From Jannaschia sp. W003 (GTDB lineage: Bacteria > Pseudomonadota > Alphaproteobacteria > Rhodobacterales > Rhodobacteraceae), in NCBI RefSeq assembly GCF_025144335.1, contig NZ_CP083539.1:2791501-2855500 (forward strand): a DNA stretch of 64,000 nucleotides, in the 5' to 3' direction. The translations under genes were made by a program, and so were the position numbers. The notes below the pieces were generated by a model. It was not told where the DNA came from. It made no database searches and saw only the letters and a program-made list of their open reading frames with translations. Shown piece by piece: positions 51,667-58,863 of the stretch. The number at the start of each line of letters is the position of its first letter. Position 1 is the first letter of the stretch.

Positions 51667-52119
51667 CTAGCTCAGCCGCGCCTTGATCGCCGCGCCCGCG
51701 GCCCCGAAGTCCATCCGCCCCGCGTGGCGCGCCTTCAGCGCCGCCATCACCCGCCCCATGTCGCGGATCGAGCTGGCCTCGGTCTCCGAGATCGCCGCCG
51801 CGATCGCCGCCTCGGCCTCGCGCTCCGAGAGCTGGCGGGGCAGGAACTCCTCGACCACCTTGATCTCGGCGCGCTCGGCCTCGGCCAGCTCCAGGCGGCC
51901 GCCCTCCTCGTAGGCGCGGGCCGATTCCTGCCGCTGCTTGACCATCTTGGCCAGGATCGCGGTGGCCTCGGCGTCGCCCACTTCGCGCCCCTCGGCGCGC
52001 AGCTCGATGTCGCGGTCCTTCAGCGCGGCGTTGATCAGCCGCAGCGTCCCCAGCCGCGTGGCGTCCTTGTCCTTCATGGCCCGTTTCAGGGCCTCGCTCA
52101 GACGTGTCCGCAAGTCCAT
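51667..52119 (-). CDS. yqeY: GatB/YqeY domain protein
   Basis: The 150-residue all-helical protein resembles the tail domain of GatB: DLRTRLSEALKRAMKDKDATRLGTLRLINAALKD, ARAYEEGGRLELAEAERAEIKVVEEFLPRQLSE and DMGRVMAALKARHAGRMDFGAAGAAIKARL. It is thought to bind tRNA, but its exact role is open. Divergent from carA, a common arrangement in alphaproteobacteria. The ATG is the first with a family-like start. Confidence 0.92.
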   Translation of the reverse strand: MDLRTRLSEALKRAMKDKDATRLGTLRLINAALKDRDIELRAEGREVGDAEATAILAKMVKQRQESARAYEEGGRLELAEAERAEIKVVEEFLPRQLSEREAEAAIAAAISETEASSIRDMGRVMAALKARHAGRMDFGAAGAAIKARLS

Positions 52120-52270
52120 GTGCCACTCCCCCGCACGATGCGTGAAGGCCCCGATACCGCTCCGCGCGGCCCGGTTCAACGCCCCCCCCCGCCCGGCGCC
52201 CCGCCTTGACCCCGCGGCGCCCGCCGCATAGATCGCCCGGCGTTTGCCCACGCCCCCCGGAGGTCCCGCG

Positions 52271-53449
52271 ATGCCGCACCCAACCGCCTGCCTCGCCCTC
52301 GCCGACGGGACCGTGTTCCACGGGATGGGCTTCGGCGCCGTCGGCACCGCCACCGCGGAGCTGTGCTTCAACACCGCCATGACCGGCTACCAGGAGATCA
52401 TGACCGATCCGTCCTATGCCGGGCAGGTCGTGTGCTTCACCTTCCCCCACATCGGCAACACCGGCGTCACCCCCGAGGACGACGAGACCGCCGACCCGGT
52501 CGCGGCCGGCATGGTGGTGCGCTGGGACCCGACCGCGCCCTCGTCCTGGCGCGCCGCCGAGGACCTCGGCACCTGGCTCGCCCGCCGGGGCCGCATCGGC
52601 ATCGGCGGCGTGGACACCCGGCGCCTCACCCGCGCGATCCGCCAGCAGGGCGCGCCCCACGTGGCGCTGGCCCACGACCCCGAGGGAAACTTCGATCTGG
52701 AGGCCCTCGTCGCTCAGGCGCGCGGCTTCTCCGGCCTCGTGGGCCTCGACCTCGCCAAGGAAGTGACGACCCGCCAGAGCTACCGCTGGGGCGAGGGCAA
52801 GTGGGCCTGGGGCGAGGGTAAGTGGGCCTGGGGCGAGGGCTTCGCGGCCCCGCGCCCGGATGCCCGCCACCGCGTCGTCGCCATCGACTACGGCGCCAAG
52901 CGCAACATCCTGCGCTCACTCGCCCACGTCGGCTGCGACGTCACCGTGCTGCCCGCCACCGCCACCGCCGAGGAGGTCCGCGCGCTGAACCCCGACGGCC
53001 TGTTCCTCTCGAACGGCCCCGGCGATCCGGCCGCCACCGGCGAGTACGCGGTGCCCGTGATCCGCGAGATGGTGGACAGCGGCCTGCCGGTCTTCGGCAT
53101 CTGCCTCGGCCACCAGCTCCTCGCCATGGCGCTGGGCGCGCGGACCGTGAAGATGAACCACGGCCACCACGGCGCGAACCACCCCGTGCAGCGCCGCCGC
53201 GACGGCAAGGTGGAGATCACCTCCATGAACCACGGCTTTACCGTGGACGCCCAGACCCTGCCCGCGGGCGTCGAGGAGACGCACGTCTCGCTCTTCGACG
53301 GCTCGAACTGCGGCATCCGCCTGTCGGGGCGCCCCGTGTTCTCGGTGCAGTACCACCCCGAGGCCTCGCCGGGGCCGCAGGACAGCGCCTACCTGTTCGA
53401 CGACTTCGCCGCCGCCATGGACCGGGCCAAGGACGACGCGGCGGCTTAA
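52271..53449 (+). CDS. carA: Carbamoyl-phosphate synthase small subunit
   Basis: Glutamine-hydrolysing subunit that supplies ammonia for carbamoyl phosphate (arginine and pyrimidine synthesis). The 392-residue product has the N-terminal CPSase domain (LALADGTVFHGMGFG, FNTAMTGYQEIMTDPSYAGQ) and a class I amidotransferase domain with the nucleophile in FGICLGHQLLAMALG and His/Glu in VQYHPEASPGP. Between the domains (about residues 172-190) sits an unusual 21-bp tandem duplication encoding repeated WGEGKWA units. The CGGAGG site precedes the ATG. carB is not adjacent. Confidence 0.95.
   Translation: MPHPTACLALADGTVFHGMGFGAVGTATAELCFNTAMTGYQEIMTDPSYAGQVVCFTFPHIGNTGVTPEDDETADPVAAGMVVRWDPTAPSSWRAAEDLGTWLARRGRIGIGGVDTRRLTRAIRQQGAPHVALAHDPEGNFDLEALVAQARGFSGLVGLDLAKEVTTRQSYRWGEGKWAWGEGKWAWGEGFAAPRPDARHRVVAIDYGAKRNILRSLAHVGCDVTVLPATATAEEVRALNPDGLFLSNGPGDPAATGEYAVPVIREMVDSGLPVFGICLGHQLLAMALGARTVKMNHGHHGANHPVQRRRDGKVEITSMNHGFTVDAQTLPAGVEETHVSLFDGSNCGIRLSGRPVFSVQYHPEASPGPQDSAYLFDDFAAAMDRAKDDAAA
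52787..52840 (+). repeat. 21-bp in-frame tandem duplication inside carA
   Basis: Unit 1 (52787-52807) and unit 2 (52808-52828) differ only by one silent base (GGC/GGT at 52819). A third partial unit of 12 bases follows. Each full unit encodes WGEGKWA, in the linker before the amidotransferase domain. Confidence 0.9.
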
Positions 53450-53484
53450 CGCCGCGTTAACCACCGCCGCGCAGGGTCGGCGCC

Positions 53485-54762
53485 ATGACCGCCCTGCCGC
53501 CCTCGCGATCTCTCCGGCCCGTGGCCCTGGCCTCCACCGGCCTGCGCCGCACCCTCGGGGCGATCCTCCTGGCGCGGGGCGTCGTCACCCCGGGCGAGCT
53601 GGCCCGCGCCCTCGACCTCCAGCTCGCCGAAGCCGCGATGCTGGGCGAGATCCTCGTGGCCCACGGCATCGCCCCCGAGGGCGCCGTGCTCGACGCCTTG
53701 GCCGAGCAGCTCGGGCTGGGCCGCCTCCACGCGCTGCCCGACGCGGGCGCCGCCGCGCTGGCCCTCGTGCGGAGGATGCCCCCCGCCCTCGCGGTGCGCT
53801 TCCGCGCCGTGCCCGTGGGCCGCGTCGGGGGCGCCGTGCTGATCGCCACCGCCGCGCCGGAGCGGATGGACGAGCTGCGCGCGGCCCTGCCCCCCGCGCT
53901 CCTGCCCTGTCGCTTCGCGGTCGCCTCGCGCGCGGCCGTCGAGCGGCGCATGGGCGAGGCGATGGGCCCCGCGCTCGCCCGCCGCGCCGAGTGCCGCCCC
54001 CCGCGCGCCATGAGCTGCCGCGACTGGGAGCGCAGCCGCGCCGGCACCCTCGTGACCGGCGCCGCGGTGCTCGCCGCCGCCGCCTTCGTGCTCGCCCCCG
54101 CCGCCGCGGTCCAGGCCGCCACCCTCGCCGGGCTCGCCGCCATGGCCGCGAACCTCGCGCTGCGCCTCCTCGCCCTCCGCGCCCTGCGCCGCGCCCCCGG
54201 CCCGGCCTTCCGGACCCGGCGCGGCGAGGCCGCCGCCCCCCTGCCCCGCCTCTCGATCCTGGTGCCGCTCCACGACGAGCCGCGCATCGTGCCCGCGCTG
54301 CTGCGCCGCATGGAGGCGCTGCGCTACCCCCGCTCCGCGCTCGAGGTCCTGCTCGTGGTCGAGGCCGGCGACCGCGCCACCCGCGCCGCCTTGGCGGACG
54401 CCGCCCTGCCCGCGTGGATGCGCGCCGTCCCCGTGCCCGACGGCCGCCCCCGCACCAAGCCGCGCGCCATGAACTACGCGCTGAACTTCGCGCGCGGCGA
54501 CTTCGTGGGCGTGTTCGACGCCGAGGACGCCCCCGAGGCGGACACGCTCCTGCGCGTCGCGCGGCGCTTCCAGGCCGCGGGCCCCGACCTCGCCTGCCTC
54601 CAGGGCCGGCTCGACTACTACAACGCCTCGCGCAACTGGATGGCCCGCTGCTTCGCCATCGAGTACGCGACCTGGTTCCGCCTCGTGCTGCCCGGCATCG
54701 CGCGGCTCGGCCTCGTGGTGCCCCTCGGCGGCACCACCGTGTTCTTCCGCGGCATTAGGTAG
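53485..54762 (+). pseudogene. Membrane glycosyltransferase, 5' fragment (interrupted by the IS1595-type element)
   Basis: First 422 codons of a family 2 glycosyltransferase; the reading frame then runs four codons into the element (GGC ATT AGG TAG) and stops. The N-terminus (about residues 20-75, LRRTLGAILLARGVVTPGEL and GEILVAHGIAPEGAVLDALAEQLGL) resembles the MshEN/GspE N-terminal domain that can bind c-di-GMP. Two hydrophobic helices follow at about 190-235, then a GT2 domain with PRLSILVPLHDEP and VFDAEDAPEAD. The rest of the domain lies at 58176-58856. Without it, the TED and QRxRW acceptor/processivity motifs are missing, so the fragment should be inactive. Confidence 0.92.
54741..54750. 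repeat. Left copy of the 10-bp direct repeat flanking the element
   Basis: GTTCTTCCGC, repeated exactly at 58166-58175. If the element is read as C-GGCATT...ATGCC-G, the true duplication is the 8-bp TTCTTCCG, the usual length for IS1595 elements. Confidence 0.9.
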
Positions 54763-54766
54763 CAAA
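54751..54766 (+). repeat. Left terminal inverted repeat
   Basis: GGCATTAGGTAGCAAA, the exact reverse complement of 58150-58165. Similarity continues inward (GCACCA on both sides after one mismatch). Confidence 0.92.
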
Positions 54767-54919
54767 AGCACCAACCATTCAGAATCAATGCTTTAGCAAT
54801 CCAATGTCACATATGCTTGCCCATATGATAGCATATGTAGCTGATAATATTGAACTTTTCTCGATTTCTTGTTGCTGCGATGGAGCGTTCGGATTACCTC
54901 GAACCCAAGGGAGGGTACG

Positions 54920-55456
54920 TTGGACGATTCTGTTAGGATTGACCGCAGACGAACTGAACTTGCGAAGCTGAACGAACAGCTTGCGCAGGATATCGAGAAT
55001 TCGCAGAAGCAAATTTCGCTAAACAAAAGCGAGATAGAAGAATTGGATCACGTCAGTAGCGTGCTCGCCCGTCTACGGGGGACCGCAAGGGCGCGACCGA
55101 AACCGCGTATCCCAAAACCTCCGGAGACTCTTAGCAGCGCGGAAGTGGAACAGGGCAAGATCACTGTTGGAGTAATGATCGAAACGGTTCTCCGCGATTC
55201 CGGACAGCCCTTGCGCCCTCCCATGATCGAAAGCCTCGCACGAGAAAGGTTCGGTCGAGACTTTCACGAGAAGCAAATCGGAAAGGAATGCTGCCGCTTA
55301 TTCGACATAGGCCGCTTGCTCAAAGATGACGTTACTAAGGAGTACAGTCTTCCACCGGAGTGGGACGACGAACCGACTCATAGACCCAGATCGTCGCCCC
55401 AACCTTACCCCAACCTCGCGGAAGGCCGTGAAGCCGCGCAGGGGGATGGCAAATGA
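54920..55456 (+). CDS. Passenger protein: coiled coil plus winged-helix-like domain
   Basis: A 178-residue protein starting at TTG, chosen because AAGGGAGGG lies five bases upstream; an ATG at 54869 is the alternative. Residues 1-50 form a likely coiled coil (RRTELAKLNEQLAQDIENSQ, then SEIEELDHVSSVLARL). The middle is basic and proline-rich (RARPKPRIPKPP). Residues about 85-150 (GVMIETVLRDSGQPLRPPMIESLARERFG, then CCRLFDIGRLLKDDVTKEYSLP) look like a winged helix. No known family was recognised. The layout parallels the passenger gene at the other end (57676). Confidence 0.72.
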   Translation: MDDSVRIDRRRTELAKLNEQLAQDIENSQKQISLNKSEIEELDHVSSVLARLRGTARARPKPRIPKPPETLSSAEVEQGKITVGVMIETVLRDSGQPLRPPMIESLARERFGRDFHEKQIGKECCRLFDIGRLLKDDVTKEYSLPPEWDDEPTHRPRSSPQPYPNLAEGREAAQGDGK

Positions 55457-55481
55457 CCCGCTGACGCGGGCGAGCATCTAC

Positions 55482-55555
55482 GGGGGCAGTCCATCGGGTG
55501 ATGGCGGTGTCACTTGCAGGGCGCCCGGCGGGGTTCGATTCCCCCTGCCTCCACA
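55482..55555 (+). other. tRNA/tmRNA-3'-end-like sequence inside the element
   Basis: A 7-bp acceptor-like stem GGGGGCA/TGCCTCC (one G-U) brackets a 5-bp hairpin CCATC-GGGT-GATGG in the D-arm position and a T arm GGGG-TTCGATT-CCCC. It ends A-CA, close to CCA. A canonical anticodon arm cannot be folded, so it is not a working tRNA by eye. The stretch is more GC-rich than the rest of the element. It may be a captured tRNA or tmRNA fragment. Confidence 0.45.
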
Positions 55556-55581
55556 GATGCCCTACACTAGCTACGGCTACC

Positions 55582-55815
55582 TTACTGGTCAACGTTCACA
55601 ATCGTGGAAGGTGGCCCAGTTATGCCGCTTTCAAGAAACGATATCCCCCGGCCTTCCAGCGCTGATTTCATCGCCTTCAAATTGTTAACCACAGGCGTCC
55701 GGCGCCCCTTCTCAAAGTCTCGTACGGTCGAGAGGGAAACCGACGCAGCTTCGGCCAACGCGCCCTGCGAGATATCTAACCAACCGCGCGCTGCGCGACA
55801 CTGCTCAGGAGTCAT
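55582..55815 (-). CDS. XRE-family transcriptional regulator
   Basis: The 77-residue protein consists of a Cro/CI-type helix-turn-helix: MTPEQCRAARGWLDISQGAL, then AEAASVSLSTVRDFEKGRRTP. I chose the ATG at 55815; the longer open frame would run through one of the two operators. It is divergent from the transposase gene, with two identical-core palindromes between them. The inferred role is repression of itself and of the transposase. Confidence 0.85.
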   Translation of the reverse strand: MTPEQCRAARGWLDISQGALAEAASVSLSTVRDFEKGRRTPVVNNLKAMKSALEGRGISFLESGITGPPSTIVNVDQ

Positions 55816-55851
55816 GGATGCTTGATGGCGCACCGTCCATACATAGTCAAC

Positions 55852-55870
55852 GTCAACGAAAACCGTTGAC
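55852..55870. promoter_or_regulatory. Operator 1 of the XRE/transposase intergenic region
   Basis: GTCAACG-AAAAC-CGTTGAC, 7-bp arms and a 5-base spacer, 37 bases upstream of the XRE ATG. Same core as operator 2. Confidence 0.7.
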
Positions 55871-55898
55871 TCAAGTAAGGGCAACGCATATCACCAAC

Positions 55899-55917
55899 GC
55901 CAACGAAAATCGTTGGC
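55899..55917. promoter_or_regulatory. Operator 2, abutting the transposase ribosome site
   Basis: GCCAACG-AAAAT-CGTTGGC, 7-bp arms and a 5-base spacer. It ends directly before the transposase AAGGAG (55918-55923), so a protein bound here would block transcription of that gene. Confidence 0.7.
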
Positions 55918-55926
55918 AAGGAGATC

Positions 55927-56898
55927 ATGCAACACTTCCTCCTTTCACCCAAGGCACGGGACCTTCCCGTAAGCCGGGTCGCCCGGATGGGCGAGGAGGA
56001 ATCGTATGCGTTGTTTTGCCAAATTCGCTGGCAGGAAACTGATGGGCAGCCGTTCTGTCCCCGATGCGGTGCCCTTGAACCCTACGCGATAACTACGCGG
56101 CGAAAGTATAAGTGCCGAGGATGCTATCACCAGTTCAGCGTCACGAGCGGCACGATCTTCGCCAGTCGGAAGCTGGCGTTCCGCGACATCCTCCTAGCTC
56201 TGGCGATCTTCGTCAACGGAGCGAAGGGTGTCCCGGCTTTGCAGCTCTCTCGCGAGTTAGGGGTGCAGTACAAAACCGCCTTCGTCCTGGCCCATAAGAT
56301 CAGGGAGGCGATGGCTGACTATCAGGCGGAAATCAGCGACCTCAAAGGTGAGGTAGAGGTCGATGGCGCCTACTTCGGTGGTCATGTCCGCCCGAACAAT
56401 CGGCGCCTCCATCGGGTAGATCGCCGCCGAAAGGAGAACAAGAGTTCGAAGCGCCGCGTGGTGGTAGTCGGACGTGAGCGTCGGGGGCGGACGTTCGTGG
56501 TGGTCAAAGCGCGAGAAGCGGACGCGGTGGATACCCTTCGCAACCGCATCGAGGACGGTTCTGTTGTCTTCGCGGACGAGGCGGCTGCTTGGGATGACTT
56601 TCACATCGAGTTCGACACCCGGCGGATCAACCACAACGAAGCATACTCGGCTGACGGGGCCTGCACGAACTCAGCCGAATCGTTCTTCTCTCGCCTTCGT
56701 CGCGCGGAGGTGGGCGTTCACCACCATATCTCAGGCAAGTACCTCGCTGCTTACGCGGGTGAGATGGCGTGGCGGGAGGACAACCGCCGTGCAGGCAATG
56801 GTGCGCAGCTACGTGGCGCTACCAGTCTGGCGCTGGCTCACGGCGTTAGCCGGACTTGGAAGGGATACTGGCAGCGCAAAGCAAGTAGTGAACGATGA
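55927..56898 (+). CDS. IS1595-family transposase
   Basis: The 323-residue DDE-type transposase has an N-terminal zinc-ribbon (CPRCGALEPYAITTRRKYKC, then RGC) for end recognition. The catalytic core runs from about residue 135: KGEVEVDGAYFGGHVRPNNRR (first Asp), DGSVVFADEAAAWDDF (second Asp) and CTNSAESFFSRLRRAEVGVHHH (third acidic residue). The EVDGAYFGG block is diagnostic of the ISXO2/IS1595 type. AAGGAG precedes the ATG. Full length, no frameshift. Confidence 0.94.
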   Translation: MQHFLLSPKARDLPVSRVARMGEEESYALFCQIRWQETDGQPFCPRCGALEPYAITTRRKYKCRGCYHQFSVTSGTIFASRKLAFRDILLALAIFVNGAKGVPALQLSRELGVQYKTAFVLAHKIREAMADYQAEISDLKGEVEVDGAYFGGHVRPNNRRLHRVDRRRKENKSSKRRVVVVGRERRGRTFVVVKAREADAVDTLRNRIEDGSVVFADEAAAWDDFHIEFDTRRINHNEAYSADGACTNSAESFFSRLRRAEVGVHHHISGKYLAAYAGEMAWREDNRRAGNGAQLRGATSLALAHGVSRTWKGYWQRKASSER

Positions 56899-56932
56899 CC
56901 TGAATTTCTGGCTAGGTTGAGGATTAATACCT

Positions 56933-57322
56933 CTACCGAGTATTCTGATCCGAGGAGAATAAGGAATCAATTATGGCGCGCTTTCTTGCATGGAAATATG
57001 CGCCGCCCAGAATGCAGAACACACCGAAAATAGCGGCTGCAAGGCAGAAGCCACCAAAAGCGTCCCAACGTTGGTTCGTGGAACTAAGCCACCTCTCCGC
57101 AAGTACCCAGCCAGATCCAGATAGCAGGAACATACCGAACCCTCCCGCGACTGCTGCTAGGCCATCGAACACTTTGACGTTTGCAACATCGTCTCGTGTC
57201 ACTGCGACTGTTTCCAGACGCCTCTCGATGTGAGTATGGGATAATAGGGCACCCATCGGTCGATGTACGTCAAGCGCACGTGCTTGTTCGACTTCCCTCG
57301 ATTCAGTCTCAGAATCAGTCAT
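56933..57322 (-). CDS. Passenger membrane protein with two transmembrane helices
   Basis: The 129-residue protein has an acidic N-terminal cytosolic part (MTDSETESREVEQARALDVH, then HIERRLETVAVTRDD) and two hydrophobic helices at about 55-80 (GLAAVAGGFGMFLLSGSGWVL) and 92-115 (GFCLAAAIFGVFCILGGAYF), followed by a short basic tail. It overlaps the end of the zinc-ribbon gene by eight bases. It is the last gene of a three-gene minus-strand operon. No family was recognised. Confidence 0.68.
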   Translation of the reverse strand: MTDSETESREVEQARALDVHRPMGALLSHTHIERRLETVAVTRDDVANVKVFDGLAAVAGGFGMFLLSGSGWVLAERWLSSTNQRWDAFGGFCLAAAIFGVFCILGGAYFHARKRAIIDSLFSSDQNTR

Positions 57323-57656
57323 CCTGCGTCCACCGACGCATTTGCTCCGCAATATCATTTCCGGAGTCTAAAATCCCCGCAGCTATAGCGTTAATCAAAT
57401 GAGTATTGCCGCAATTAGAACAAACCAATCCAATATTTGGATATACAGTACCTCCGAGGATCACGTTGCCGCCCTTGTACGGGTTTAGCTGAATGAAGTC
57501 TGGAAGCACGGTCCACGAACGTGCGCCGCAAATGCTACACTTACCTATCAAAGTAGCTCGTTCATTTATCCACGATTTAAACTTCTCTTTATGCTCGTCG
57601 GTGAGCTTGTAGTCATTCGTATGTGCAGGTTCTACCATCCGAACGGACTCCGACAA
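57315..57656 (-). CDS. Passenger zinc-ribbon protein
   Basis: The 113-residue protein has two CxxC knuckles (GKCSICGARSW at about 39 and LVCSNCGNTHLINAIAAGI at about 78) around a beta-rich segment (VLPDFIQLNPYKGG and GGTVYPNIG), fitting a single zinc ribbon. No catalytic motif is seen. It sits between the winged-helix gene (19-base gap) and the membrane protein gene (overlap). The function is unknown. Confidence 0.7.
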   Translation of the reverse strand: MSESVRMVEPAHTNDYKLTDEHKEKFKSWINERATLIGKCSICGARSWTVLPDFIQLNPYKGGNVILGGTVYPNIGLVCSNCGNTHLINAIAAGILDSGNDIAEQMRRWTQDD

Positions 57657-57675
57657 GGTACAGTTCCTATTGTGC

Positions 57676-58098
57676 TCACTTCAAGGTCCACACGTATCTA
57701 CGCGCACTGTCTTTCTCTCCATTAACGATACCTCGCTCCCTCAATAATCGCATTGCCTTAGAAACACGCCTCGTTACCTCAATGACCATTCTCTGATCCC
57801 GAATATCCTTCCCTTCTTCGAGGCATATTCGCTCAGACAAATCCCGACTGGTTAGAGGCTCCCCTTTTCGGAGTTCTCGGAGAAGAAATTGGCGGAGTTC
57901 ATTTCGCGCAAATATTACAAGCCGTGCCTGCCTAGGCTGTCGCGACTCGAGATTACCTTCATAGCCAAGGGCGTCAAGAACACGGTCGATCGCCGAGACA
58001 TCGTTGAATAACTCAGCTTGTTGCTGCCGCAGCGCAACTAGCTCTCCCATGATCTCATCACGCTTCGAAAGCAGGCCGCTAACTGTATGTTGGGTCAT
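57676..58098 (-). CDS. Passenger protein: coiled coil plus winged helix
   Basis: The 140-residue protein has an N-terminal coiled coil (VSGLLSKRDEIMGELVALRQ, then QQAELFNDVSAIDRVLDALG) and a C-terminal winged helix (RQFLLRELRKGEPLTSRDLS, then MVIEVTRRVSKAMRLLRERGIV). I chose the ATG at 58098 (MTQHTVSGLL); an in-frame GTG at 58137 is possible. It is the first gene of a minus-strand operon whose promoter would lie next to the right end of the element. Its architecture mirrors the gene at 54920. Confidence 0.72.
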   Translation of the reverse strand: MTQHTVSGLLSKRDEIMGELVALRQQQAELFNDVSAIDRVLDALGYEGNLESRQPRQARLVIFARNELRQFLLRELRKGEPLTSRDLSERICLEEGKDIRDQRMVIEVTRRVSKAMRLLRERGIVNGEKDSARRYVWTLK

Positions 58099-58149
58099 GT
58101 AGAGATAGTAACGTTCTACACCTGCGCGATCACCCACGTCGATGGTGCG

Positions 58150-58165
58150 TTTGCTACCTAATGCC
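58150..58165 (-). repeat. Right terminal inverted repeat
   Basis: TTTGCTACCTAATGCC, exact reverse complement of the left end (54751-54766). Confidence 0.92.
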
Positions 58166-58175
58166 GTTCTTCCGC
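58166..58175. repeat. Right copy of the 10-bp direct repeat
   Basis: GTTCTTCCGC, identical to 54741-54750, marking target duplication. Confidence 0.9.
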
Positions 58176-58856
58176 CGCCGCGCGCTCGAGGCGGCGGGCG
58201 CGTGGGACGCGCACAACGTCACCGAGGACGCCGACCTCGGCGTGCGCCTCGCCCGCGCCGGCTACCGCACCGAGGTGATCGGCGTCACGACCATGGAGGA
58301 GGCCGCCGCCGCGCCAGGCGCCTGGGTCCGCCAGCGCTCGCGCTGGATGAAGGGCTACATGATGACCTGGTCGGTCCACGCCGCGCGCCCCGTGGCGCTC
58401 CTGCGCGACCTCGGCTGGCGGCGAAGCTTGGGCTTCCACGCCCTGTTCCTCGGCGCGATCCTGAACGCGGCGTTCCTGCCCTTCATGTGGTCCACCCTCG
58501 TGATGACCTTCGGGGTGCCCCACCCGGTCGCGCGCGGGATGCCCGAGGGCTTCGCCTGGGGCCTCGCCGTCGCCATGCCCGCCATGACGCTCCTCAACAT
58601 CGCCGTGGGCCGCGCCGCGCTCCGGGCCGAGCACCACCGCCCCCTCCGCCGCTGGGTGCCCACGATGGAGCTCTACTTCCCGCTCGCCACCCTCGCCGTG
58701 GCCCGCGCCGCCGTGGAGCTGGTGCTGCGCCCGTTCCACTGGGAGAAGACGGCCCACGGAGCCTTCGGCGGAGCCGACGCGGACGCGGGCGCGGACACGG
58801 CCGACCCGCCCGCCCCGGCCCCGGTGCGCCCCCTCCGCCTCGCCCGCGCCGCCTGA
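58176..58856 (+). pseudogene. Membrane glycosyltransferase, 3' fragment
   Basis: Remaining 227 codons (with stop) of the interrupted GT2 gene. Joined to 53485-54750 the frame reads FF-RRRALEAAGAWDAHNVTEDADLG without a shift, giving 648 residues. It contains the TED motif (TEDADLGVRLARAG) and the QRSRWMKG acceptor/processivity motif. At least three transmembrane helices follow (FHALFLGAILNAAFLPFMW, GFAWGLAVAMPAMTLLNIAVG and LYFPLATLAVARAAVELVL). An ATG at 58161 allows translation of a C-terminal piece, but it would lack the donor-binding half. Confidence 0.9.
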
Positions 58857-58863
58857 GCTAGCG

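Larger units (their letters stand above)
54751..58165 (+). mobile_element. IS1595-type transposon with passenger genes
   Basis: A 3.4-kb, AT-richer insertion inside the glycosyltransferase gene. Both ends carry a perfect 16-bp terminal inverted repeat (GGCATTAGGTAGCAAA at the left), extending to about 24 bp with two mismatches. It is flanked by the direct repeat GTTCTTCCGC. Contents in order: a coiled-coil/winged-helix gene, a tRNA-like sequence, an XRE gene (minus), the transposase (plus), and three genes on the minus strand. The transposase matches the IS1595/ISXO2 type. Because ends, target duplication and transposase are all intact, it could still be mobile. Confidence 0.93.

Noticed and set aside
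55440..55560. Possible permuted (two-piece) ssrA/tmRNA
   Set aside because: The acceptor 5' strand precedes the T arm within 74 nt, which is not the permuted order, and no tag reading frame ending in a stop follows GCAAATGAC.
55335..55592. Minus-strand frame translating as LWRQGESNPAG...
   Set aside because: This is the typical antisense reading of a tRNA-like T arm, not a protein.
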